Assembly (NCBI GenBank): GCA_029465975.1
Contig: CM055730.1
Location: 12,327,934-12,391,933, forward strand
Direction: 5' to 3'
DNA length: 64,000 nucleotides
Source: Dallia pectoralis
Taxonomy: Eukaryota; Chordata; Actinopteri; Esociformes; Umbridae
In this document: positions 45,301-57,300 of the stretch, piece after piece
Layout of the letters: the number at the start of each line of letters is the position of its first letter
Numbering within the stretch: position 1 is the first letter of the stretch
Made by a program: the position numbers and the translations under genes
The notes under the pieces: model-generated
Database searches by the model: none
Seen by the model: the letters and a program-made list of their open reading frames with translations, nothing else
What the model was told of the DNA's origin: nothing

Positions 45301-48300
45301 TTCGACCGGTTCCTCATAAAGGGCAACCTTTTCAGAGCTGTCAATATACAGCCAAAGCAGAGGGGAGAAATGGAGAAACCGGAGGAGAGGAAGAGGGGAA
45401 AAACAGATGGATGTTAACAATGCAGGGAACGAGGCATAGACAACAACTGGACCAGTCTGAAGATTCAACTGAGACATAAAACATGTATAAAAACAGTTGT
45501 TGTAGACGCTGACATGGATGCAAACTAAGACACGTGCATCGTGAAACACACACACACACGTACACGCGCTTGTACACGGCTCAAACACATACACAAAATG
45601 TTGAGTACCCAGCTCAGTGGGATGGCTATGAAGGCGCACACACACACGCACACGCACACGCACACGCACATTAAAGGGTGCAATTCAAAAAGTAAAACAG
45701 TAAGACCAGGGGCCCTTTAGTGGGTGGAATGTCCAAAGGGATCCTATTACTAATGCGACACTGACTGTACAGAGACACCATTTTAGATTTCCAGCACTCC
45801 ACACGGTGTGTGTTCAGTAGACATGTGTGCTATTTGCAGAACATTTTTTTGAATTTACACATAATACATTGCACCATTTAACATGTATGAACATTGACCA
45901 AAAACAAAACATGTTGACAGGCCCTACTGTCGCAGAACCCAATAAATGTCCATCCTTAAGAGCCGCATGCAGGTCGCAATCTCTGCAGTGACCTGCCAGT
46001 GGAACTCCTGGTTTCTACACTGCGCAGTGACCTGCCAGTGGAACTCCTGGTTTCTACACTGCGCAGTGACCTGCCAGTGGAACTCTTGGTTTCTACACTG
46101 CGCAGTGACCTGCCAGTGGAACTCTTGGTTTCTACACTGCGCAGTGACCTGCCAGTGGAACTCCTGGTTTCTACACTGCGCAGTGACCTGCCAGTGGAAC
46201 TCCTGGTTTCTACATATTGTGGCATTACTTCTTCCAAGTTCAAAGGCTATATGAGAAAGGCTGCCAATTGGCTGGAGCTGGTTTAAGTAATCTTTTGGTA
46301 CTAGGCCTGCCCATCTGCCGCCAGTAATAATAAAAACCCAGTTTACACTATTTTACAGATGAAGACAGGCAAGGCCAATCTACTTCATGATGGAAAATGC
46401 AATAATGACTGAAGGTGCGTAACACAGACAGGACAATGATCAACACTTAACCAAACACAGTATGTCCAGTAAGAATGTTCAAAACAATATAATGAGAACT
46501 TTGATGAGCGCCATCATATGATTAAAATGAATGTTCCGGCCCCAATTCTGCCATGAGTGACAGAGAAGCTTGACTACAAGCTTGACCCCAGTCCTCCCCC
46601 TCAGCATACCATTAGAGGAACCCTGGGTACCCTGCACATGGGTGTGCTGCACTCTCTGAGAGTCTCTCTTCCCTTTGCCAGAGAGAAAAACAAGCAGATC
46701 AAGCATTAGGGCCACACAACCAACCAGCACACAGCAACACGCAGCTACTGTCCTGAATCTGGTGTGCTGACACCCGCTCACTGGCAGGTAACACCATTTA
46801 GAGAGTTAATGACTTCCTGATATTTGACAATTTAAAATGCATTTATAATGTTACTCTTGGCAACAGACACATATACCACAAACTAACGAGGATATAAACA
46901 CAATACAGCCTGAATAATTATACACACACATGTTTTGGTATCCAATACATGATTAATACCCGGCTTCACTTTAGCACCTCCTAGTGGAGGGCTGTTTGTA
47001 TTTTGCAGGGCTTTCTGCATCAGGTAACAAACACTGGAATCCCACACACCAGAGGGGCGTGTTCTCCAGACACCGTTACCATCGTGGTCCCCAGGAGCAG
47101 ACTACCTTTTATAAGGTTGATTTATTAATTCATTCCACATGTTAATGCACTTCACATACAGCTAGGCTAGGAGGTTTACCAGAGATGTACTTACTGCTGC
47201 TCCTCTTGTGTGTGAGTGTGTCATCTAGGGAGTTGGAACCAGAGCCGATAGATGACGAGTCTTGGCTGTCTAGAGGAAACGCCAGGAAGCCCTCGCTAGA
47301 CTCAGAGCGTGTGGGCGTTAGGGTCAGAGATCGCATCCGCTCTCGACTCCTGGGCTTGATCAGCTTCTTCATTTTCAGTGCGATCCAGTTCCCCCGTCTG
47401 AGAGACGCAGACAGAAAGACGCAGACAGAAAGACGCAGACAGAAAGACGCAGACAGAGAGACGCAGACAGAGAGACGCAGACAGAGAGACGCAGACAGAG
47501 AGACGCACACAGAGAGACGCACACAGAGAGACGCACACAGAGAGACGCACACAGAGAGACGCACACAGACATTGTAAATGATTTGAGAGGCGGTAGTTTT
47601 CAGTAGACAAAGTGTTTATTAAACCAGGGGTTTAGTTTATTGTGGTCTTTTTTGAGAGGCAGTTTGACAGTTTGTCAAGCAGTGTTATATTATCATAAAG
47701 CAATGTTAGCTAGTGTCCATGTCCAGGGTTAGCTGAATTACATTAGCCACTGTAGCTCATCAAATTAGAACCTGTTGTTTAGGTTTTTATATATGGACAA
47801 TGTGGGAATGTGTACAATCTCTGCTGTTTATATGCAAGTCCATGAAAAAATATTTTGCCAATGAATATCACCATACAGAACCAGTATCTACCAGAGCAGA
47901 AACTAGAAGAACAGCCCTGGAATCATCCCAGTTACTTGCCTACGAGGTGGTGAGGGGTCATAAAACTTATACTGGTCCATGATCTTCTCTTCCAGCTTCT
48001 CCTTCTGTCTCCTTAAGTCATTCAGTTTATCTCTGTGAAGGTGGGAAACAGCAGTAGGTCAAAAGCGGAATGACGTTGACCTAAACTGAGGAGCGTATTT
48101 CTCGAACTGGCAGGTAACACAATTTAGAGAGTTGAATTATTTAATAAAGGGTTCTCACATGTACTGTCTCTGTTCTACGTGGTACATGTCCTTGCTCTCC
48201 ATTGTCTGTTCTAGCAGGGTGCGGTTCTGCAACATCAGGGTCTGGATCTGGTCCAACAAATGGCGGTTCTCCTCCTCAAGATTTCCCTTTAACTGACTCA

Positions 48301-51300
48301 ACAACTAAGAAAGAATACAAATCCCATTTTGCAATACATTTCAATGGAAATGCTATATTAAGCAACGCAGGTTGGCTCATTAGCTAATGTGATGACAGGC
48401 CAGATGTCCCACCTCCGACAGACACAGCCTCCTTTCCAACGGACACATGTCAGACAAACCGTCTGGTGAACAGCCATATTGGCTCTGAACACATGAATAA
48501 CTCGGTACTCCCTGTACAGAGAGGTCCCTGTGAATGGTCGGGGTTGTGGATATTGGTACCTCACTGTAGTAAGGCTTAAACCACACAGCTGGTCAGCTTA
48601 CATTAGGATGTGTTTGAAAAATGACTTGGTCAACCGACAATCACTTCATGAATTGCTTTCAAAATAAAAAAGGTTTTGTCTACACAGGGGTGGGAGGCTT
48701 TAAAACAGTCATATATACAAGGAATATATAGAGAAAAGTGTGGTTGTCACAGTAGTTAATGGGAGGTAGATATGGAGAGAAGTTGGGTTGTCACAGTAGT
48801 TAATGGGAGGTTGATATGGTGAGAAGTGGGGTTGTCACAGTAGTTAATGGGAGGTAGATATGGTGAAAAGTGGGGTTGTCACAGTAGTTAATGGGAGGTA
48901 GATATGGTGAAAAGTGGGGTTGTCACAGTAGTTAATGAGAGGTAGATATGGTGAAAAGTGGGGTTGTCACAGTAGTTAATGAGTGGTAGATATGGAGAGA
49001 AGTGGGGTTGTCACAGTAGTTAATGGGAGGTAGATATGGTGAAAAGTGGGGTTGTCACAGTAGTTAATGGGAGGTAGATATGGAGAGAAGTGGGGTTGTC
49101 ACAGTAGTTAATGGGAGGTAGATATGGTGAGAAGTGGGGTTGTCACAGCAGTTAATGAGAGGTAGATATGGTGAGAAGTGGGGTTGTCACAGTAGTTAAT
49201 GAGAGGTAGATATGGAGAGAAGTGGGGTTGTCACAGTAGTTAATGGGAGGTTGATATGGAGAGAAGTGGGGTTGTCACAGTAGTTAATGGGAGGTAGATA
49301 TGGTGAGAAGTGGGGTTGTCACAGTAGTTAATGAGAGGTAGATATGGTGAGAAGTGGGGTTGTCACAGTAGTTAATGAGAGGTAGATATGGTGAGAAGTG
49401 GGGTTGTCACAGCAGTTAATGGGAGGTTGATATGGAGAGAAGTGGGGCTGTCACAGTAGTTAATGGGAGGTAGATATGGTGAGAAGTGGGGTTGTCACAG
49501 TAGTTAATGAGAGGTAGATATGGAGAGAAGTGGGGTTGTCACAGTAGTTAATGAGAGGTAGATATGGAGAGAAGTGGGGTTGTCACAGTAGTTAATTGAG
49601 AGGTAGATATGGAGAGAAGTGGGGTTGTCACAGTAGTTAATGGGAGGTAGATATGGTGAGAAGTGGGGTTGTCACAGTAGTTAATGAGAGGTAGATATGG
49701 AGAGAAGTGGGGTTGTCACAGTAGTTAATGAGAGGTAGATATGGAGAGAAGTGGGGTTGTCACAGTAGTTAATTGAGAGGTAGATATGGAGAGAAGTGGG
49801 GTTGTCACAGCAGTTAATGAGAGGTAGATATGGTGAGAAGTGGGGTTGTCACAGTAGTTAATGAGAGGTAGATATGGTGAGAAGTGGGGTTGTCACAGTA
49901 GTTAATGGGAGGTAGATATGGTGAGAAGTGGGGTTGTCACCGTAGTTAATGAGAGGTAGATATGGAGAGAAGTGGGGTTGTCACAGCAGTTAATGAGAGG
50001 TAGATATGGTGAGAAGTGGGGTTGTCACAGTAGTTAATGGGAGGTAGAGAGAAGTGGGGTTCAGTAACCCTACCTCACACTGGTTGGTTAGCTTGGTGGA
50101 CGTGATGTCCAGTTGTTGGTACTGCTCCTTAAGTTTGGAAAACTCTGCCTCCAGACGGGTCTGCTCCAACTTAGCCGAGTTCATCTGGCTCTTCAGGTTC
50201 TTATGATCGACCTGTAGGCCTTCATTGTCCTTGACCAGCTGACTGTGTGCCAAGTTCAGTCTGCACACAGAAATACACACTCAGAAATGTTGGGTGTATT
50301 TAACATTTAATGTCAAAAATATATTTTTTATAGCCTCAGATAGTAAGAAATGGTTTGAGGGAAATGTTTCTGTGACAAGGGGGAAAAAACGTGTTCCCAT
50401 TTTCATTGAAAATGACAAAATGTTTAGTGGAGTCTATTTGCTACAAACCACCTAAAATGTGGATACTGTCACTCTCAGCTAGCAGACCCTTTCTTGTCTC
50501 GCACACAAAAAATGTTGTTATCTAGGTTTCTGAACTCCTGGAATGTTCGCTTTCACCACAAAGTAACCCTGAAGGAGAATCGCCCTACCCTTCTGTCTCA
50601 CACCCACAGCCCACAGTTCAACCTGAAGGAGAATCGCCCTCCCCTTCTGTCTCACACCCACAGCCCAGAGCTTAACCACACCTTTTGTTCTCCTCCTTCA
50701 GTTTGTGGAAGTCTGCAGCCATGGCCTCGTGCTGCTTGTTCTCACACAGCATCTTCTCCTGCTCCGCCTTCAGCTGCTTCTCCAGCTCCTCTAACTGATC
50801 CTTCTGCCGCAGCAGCTGGTTGTACCTGAAACACATTAGCGTGTCGCCCGGTTAGCGTGTCGCCCGGTAAGCGGTACCGCTGTGTGTGTAAGCGGTTCTC
50901 TAAGGTGGTTCAACAGTAGTGCGAGAGATGACGCCACCTGTCCTCCAGGTCTTTATGCTGACTCTCCAGGCTCTTGTGGACGCTCTTCAGACCCCCATGT
51001 TTGCTGATCAGGCCCTCGTATTCTGAGGCCTGTCTCTCATGCAGGGCGGCCAGCTTCTCATGGTCCCTCAACAGCATCTCGTAGGTGGATCTCAGCTCCT
51101 CCCTCTCCCTCACAGCTCCCTCCTTCTCGTTTTCCGTACTCGACTGCTGCGTTGCCAGCTGGGCATTCTGAGCCATGAGAGTACTAGTCTGGGAATTTAG
51201 CGTGGAGTTCTCTACCTACGGATAAAGCGAGGTTATTGATTGGACATTTGTGCTGTGGGACAGGATTCTGTCGTGCCCCAGATTTGACTTGACGCTTTGA

Positions 51301-54300
51301 AATGAATTCCCTCATGTAAAAACCAGAGTGACATCTCCACAAAGAAATAAAAATAAACTGAAGTGGCAGCTCTGGGCAATAGGGGTCACTGTGTATACAC
51401 AGCCTGTACCGACAATCCACACAGAGTGTGTCGTTTTCTTTTGTCTGATTTGGATCAGTTCAGTGGTCACTTTTTTCACTGTACAAACCCCAAGCACAGA
51501 CATGTTTAAAGTGCCCTCCAGCAGAATTCACCCAAATCCAGTTCTCAAGTAGATTCAATGTTCAATTTGAACGCGTGTCATAAAATACATGAAAATATAC
51601 GTTTTAGAGCTCAGCCTTATTCAACAGCGTGTATTTTTTCTGCAACATTCTTTTTTTTCAGGGAGAAGAGACTGTAGTCACGACCAGGGCACATGTAAGG
51701 AACATCTAAGGCTTACTTGTAGTTTAGCATTCTGGGTCTGCAGTGTGGTGTTGTTCTCCTGCAGAGAGGCAGTCTGTCTCTGTAAAGCCAGAATCTGAGC
51801 CTGCAGGTTGGTTGTCTGGGTCTCCAGCTGCCTCAGGTTGGTTCGCAGGGCCTGCTTCTCAGCCTGGAGGGTGGCATTCTGAAGAAGCCACAATGGCGGT
51901 AACATAGACGGGCAGAAAGACAATTGTGTACATTAAGCCCTTCCTAATTCGGCAAATCACAGTCACGTACCTCATCCAGAAGGGCTGTTTCTGTTTTGTA
52001 GGGTTGATTAGATGTACTCACGTTTCTCTCCACCTCTATAAGGCGGTCTTTGACCTTCAGCAGTTCCCGGGTGGTCTCGTGGCTCTCCTTCTCCCACTTG
52101 TTCACCCCCAAGGAGTCCTCCCTGTCCCCTCCTCTGGGGGGCGATGTCTGCACCATCCTCTCCTCCTCCTCCCTCTGTCGCAGGGCCTCGTAATTCTTCT
52201 TCACCTAGATAGGTCAAGCGGTTAAACCTACAGTCCCATAAAACTGAAGAAATAGACCCAATGCTAACACTGGCGTCCATTGAGAGTTTGTCTTTTTGAG
52301 TTGAGAAACATCTTCTGCAGACACTATTTTCTAGAGTCTTTCAGGCTCCTGGCACTTAATGAATAAAAAACCCGATAATGACTGGAGCAATAAATACAGT
52401 AAAATTGCCTCAGAGAAGGATTTCCTAATATATTTGTAAAAGAAACAACACTTCTCTGTGAACATCCGATGTCCTCTGGGCAGCTGTATCGTCTATGGAC
52501 TTACAGTTTTGAGCTCCTGTCGCAATTGTTGGTTGAGGTTAGAGGATTCCTGCAGTCTGGCCTCCAAGGCAGCTATTTTCTCCTCCTTGATCTCCAAAGA
52601 GGACTTTAGAGTGGACTCCAGCTTGTGCTCAAGCAGCTTATACCTGCAGAGAAGAGAAATTAACAATGGGTATAAGATCAAGGGCAGTGTGTCTGGAATA
52701 AGTGCAGGTGTTACTCCTCCTTTAGTGGCAGTGTGTCTGCAACACGTGCAGGTGTTACTCCACCTTTAGTGGCAGTGTGTCTGCAACACGTGCAGGTGTT
52801 ACTCCACCTTTAGTGGCAGTGTGTCAGCAACAAGTGCAGGTGTTACTCCTCCTTTAGTGGCAGTGTGACTGCAACAAGTGCAGGTGTTACTCCTGCTTTA
52901 GTGGCAGTTTGTCTACTATGATCCTGGACTGTGATAACATATTTATGGTGGAAGAGGTACCGTGTCATTGAGCAGAGACCCAAAAGAGGACGAGAGAGAG
53001 AGTCTGGTACCTGTCATCATCAAAACTTTGCTCGTCCTGCAACAGTCTTTCTTTGTTAAGGCCTATCTTCTCCAGCTCGTGGGTTAGTTTTTCCAGGTCA
53101 TTGTTCATCTGCTGAGTCCTCAGTTTCTCACTCACCAGTTCCTTGGACATTAAACAAGTCAAGAAAAAAATTGACATTAAGAAATAATCCAATAAATCTG
53201 TGGACTAAACGGCACACTGGAGGAATAGGCCGCCGTTCAAAAGTTCAGTCACAAATGTCCTAGTTTTCTAAAGAGAGCACATTTAAAATAACAGAAAATG
53301 TATCAGAAATACAGTGTAAACATTGTTAATGTTGTGAATGACTGATTATTCAGATAATATCTCTATAGGCGTCCAGAGGGCTATTATCAGCAACCATCAG
53401 TCCTGTTCAATTCTGGCCATGTTTTAATTAGTTGACCATCTTGAACTTCAGCAGTATTGGGCTCAATTACATAACAACAAAACAAATACATTAGTGTGTC
53501 TAGTGTGAGAAACAGATGCCTCACAGGTCATCAACAGGCAGCTTTATAAAAAAAAGTACACACAAAACACCAGTCTAAATGTCAACAGCGAAGAGGCGAC
53601 TCTGTAATGCTGGCCTGATAGGTAGAAGAAAAGAAAAAGCCATCTCAGACAGACCAATACAATAAAAAGATGAATATGAGCAACAGAACACCAACACCGA
53701 ACCAAAAAAGAAAAAAGTATAGTGGACAAACATATCAAAGTTTGATTCCGATTACAAAGAATAACACAGACCAAATGAAAATATGCTGGTGGAGTACTTG
53801 ATGACATCTGTCAAGCTTGGTGGAGGGAATGTGATGGTCTGGGACTGTTTTGGTGGACATAAAGTGGGAGATTTTTACAGGGTAAATGGGATCTTAAAGA
53901 AGGAAGGCCATCACTTCATTTTGCAGCGCTATGTGATTCCCTGTGGAGCCGAAGGTCCTCCCAAAACAGGACAATGACCAAAATCACAGCTACAAACAAT
54001 GCAGGAACCATTTAGGAAAATAGCAGTCAGCTGGTATTCTGTCTTTAATGGAGTGACCTGCACAGTAATTTCAACCCTACTGTGGGAGCAGCTTGACTGT
54101 GTAGTGCATACGAGGTGTCCATTAAGCAAATCTAACATATGGTAAATGTTTCAGGAAGCGTGGGGTGACATTTCTGCCAAATTTCTGTAGGGCTACCTCT
54201 ATAGTAATATCTAAACCATTTGGCTACCTCCATAGTAATATCTAAACCATTTTGCTACCTCCATAGTAATATCTAAAACATTTGGCTACCTCCATAGTAA

Positions 54301-57300
54301 TATCTAAACCATTTGGCTACCTCCATAGTAATATCTAAACCATTTTGCTACCTCCATAGTAATATCTAAACCATTTGGCTACCTCCATAGTAATATCTAA
54401 ACCATTTGGCTACCTCCATAGTAATATCTAAACCATTTTGCTACCTCCATAGTAATATCTAAACCATTTGGCTACCTCCATAGTAATATCTAAACCATTT
54501 GGCTACCTCTATAGTAATATCTAAACCATTTGGCTACCTCTATAGTAATATCTAAACCATTTGGCTACCTCTATAGTAATATCTAAACCATTTGGCTACC
54601 TCTATAGTAATATCTAAACCATTTGGCTACCTCCATAGTAATATCTAAACCATTTGGCTACCTCCATAGTAATATCTAAACCATTTGGCTACCTCTATAG
54701 TAATATCTAAACCATTTGGCTACCTCTATAGTAATATCTAAACCATTTGGCTACCTCTATAGTAATATCTAAACCATTTGGCTACCTCTCGCAGAGTGAC
54801 CAGAGTCTTCTTATCCATGGTAGACTGTTTGACTTGCTCCTTATTCTCCTTCTCAAGGTCTTTGAGGCGGTTGCAAGAATCCTTGAAGGAGATCATCTCC
54901 TTGCCCAGGGAGCGGTTCTCCTTCTCCAAGTGACTGATCCTCAGGTTGTCCTCGTCCATCTTTGAGTCCCTGATCTCGGCCTGCTGTCTCAGCCTCTTGT
55001 TGTCCTTCTCCAGCTGCTTCTTGTCCTTCTCCAGCTGAGAGCTCTCCTGCTCCAGAGTCTTATTCTCTTGCTCCAACTGTTCTAGGCGCTTGCTGGAGAT
55101 TTTCAGCTCCTCCAGGCTTCTCTGCAGGCTCTGGTTCTCCTGCTCTACATCCTGGAGCTCCCCCTCCAGCTGCTGGATCTTGCGGCTGCTGTTCTCCAGG
55201 GCCTTCTGCAGTCGCTGGTTCTCAGTGTCCAGGCCCTGGTTGCTCACTTGAAGCCTCTCTGTTTTCTTAGATGAGGCTTTGAGCAGCTCCAAGCTTCTCT
55301 TCAGTTGGCTCTTCTCAGTCTCCAGCTCGCGGTTTTCCAACTCCAGCTGAGCCGACTTGTTCCCTGCCGAGCGAAGCACCTCGGCAGCCCTGCGGAGCTC
55401 CAGGTTCTCCTCATCTAGCTGGGCATTTTCCTTCTCCAGGGCCTCCACCTGGAAGGAGGCGCTTCGCAGACTGTCCACCATCTTCTTTAGTCGACGACCC
55501 TCTGCCTCCAGCTCGGAGTTCTCTTTTTCCAGAGACACAACCTGTGGATTTAGGACAATGAGAAAAATGCTCAGACAGTCCATCTTCTGCATGTTAGAAA
55601 TAAGGGAAACCGCCTAGGTCCAAATTGAAAGCAGGCACACAGACAACTCAGGTACTCAGGCACCAACGCATGCTAAGGTGCTAACCCGAACCCTAACTTT
55701 TACCTTTTCACAGGTGATGCCCAGACTGACTACTCGTTTCTGCAGGGCCTCATTCTCCCTTTCCAGCCTCTGCACCTCTTCCTCCAGCTCCTCCGTCCTC
55801 TCGCTCTTCTCCTTGTACACCTCAAAGTCCTTCCGCAGCTGCTTGCGCTCAAACTCTAGCTTGTTCAGCTTGGAGCTGGTCTCCCGAATCGACTCATGGA
55901 GGACCCGGTTCTCCTTTTCCACGTCTTTGACACGCGCCTCTGCACCCACTTGAGAGCGTTGCCTTAATGACAGAACCGTCTGGGTCAGGTGGTCGTTCTC
56001 CTGCTCCAGACCTTTGACCTGGGACAAACAGGCAGCAGAGGTATGGTATATCAAATAACTTATTATTCAGTATGGTGGTAATATGAACAACAAAACCCCT
56101 GATATTGTCCTAATCATGTGAACTGACCACAAATAAATCTTTACATTAATAAGACTACCCAGAATCCCTTATTCTATTAGTCAGTTGCTCAGAATCGGGA
56201 CCAGTACAGGACCAGAAGAACATATTGACCTTAAGTTAGTGAACCCAGCTAATCGAACACTCTTTACTTGTGGCTTCACCAGTACCTGTCTCTCAGAGTT
56301 CTCTCTCAGTGTCTCCAGAGTCTTCTCTAGCAGAGCCTTCTCCTTCATCAGGTCAGTATTGAGGCCCTCTGCACTGCAAAGACTCTCCCGGTCCGTGTTC
56401 AGTTCACTGTCCAACTGCTCCAGCTGCAGGCACAAGACATGCTCAGTCATGCATCCCAGTCACTTAGATCATAGACACAGAATGCAGTATAGACAGGCAC
56501 TTGTGTGCCACACTTGATTATCCATCGAGATAATTGTAATTCTGTCTCTGTTCAATTTGAAATGTTCACACAAAATGTAATGATTGCCAAATTCCATTTA
56601 CATTTCTTTAATTATTGTGTCTTAGTGCCGTGTTATGTTCTTTATTAACAAGTAGTCTTCAGAACAACAGCGGTTTGATTTGCTGTGGCCTGAGCTCCCC
56701 TGCAGTGGCTGCTCTGACTGACCGCACCAGCCAATTACAACTCACCGCACACTCCCCCTTAACACAGGGAAGGGCAGGATTATCTACAAATAAAGGCCTT
56801 TCACTGAGACCGTTTCATCACTCATTCCCTCCTTCTGCCTCTCTGTCTAACCTCACAATACACAAAAACCGCAGCACAAACAGAAACAAACACATAGACA
56901 CATGATTCTTCAAAGGCAGCCTGACAATTGCTAATAATATAGATATACACAAAAGCATAACATTCTGTCAAAGCAGCTTAACTCCAAACTGGCTACTTAT
57001 TGCTGGTCTGCAGGCAGTCAGTTTAACAACTGTTATTGTGTGAGAGCGGTTGCTTGTATGTACATTTAAATGGGCTTTTCACATAAAGGTTCAATGTTGT
57101 TGCCTAATGCTTGCTCTTCTCTGGGCTTAACTGTCTGGAAATAGCCATGAAAGTTAGCTTGGTGCGCAGCTTTAAGGTGTCAAGTCTGATAAACAATTGT
57201 ACATGAGCTTCTGAATGACTTGGTCCTTTCATCCCCCTCTGTTGTCATGGAGCTTATGAGCCAAAAAGCCAAGCCTTGGGGTGAAATAGAAGTGACTTGA

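Noticed and set aside
45946..46286. Open frames WNSWFLHCAVTCQ and VSTLRSDLPVELL on the plus strand
   Set aside because: Product of the 39-bp array in a ccdc88a intron.
47142..47610. Cys/Val/Ser-rich frames through 47400-47570
   Set aside because: Readings of the 14-bp array in the wrong frame. Only the 47195-47397 part is a real exon.
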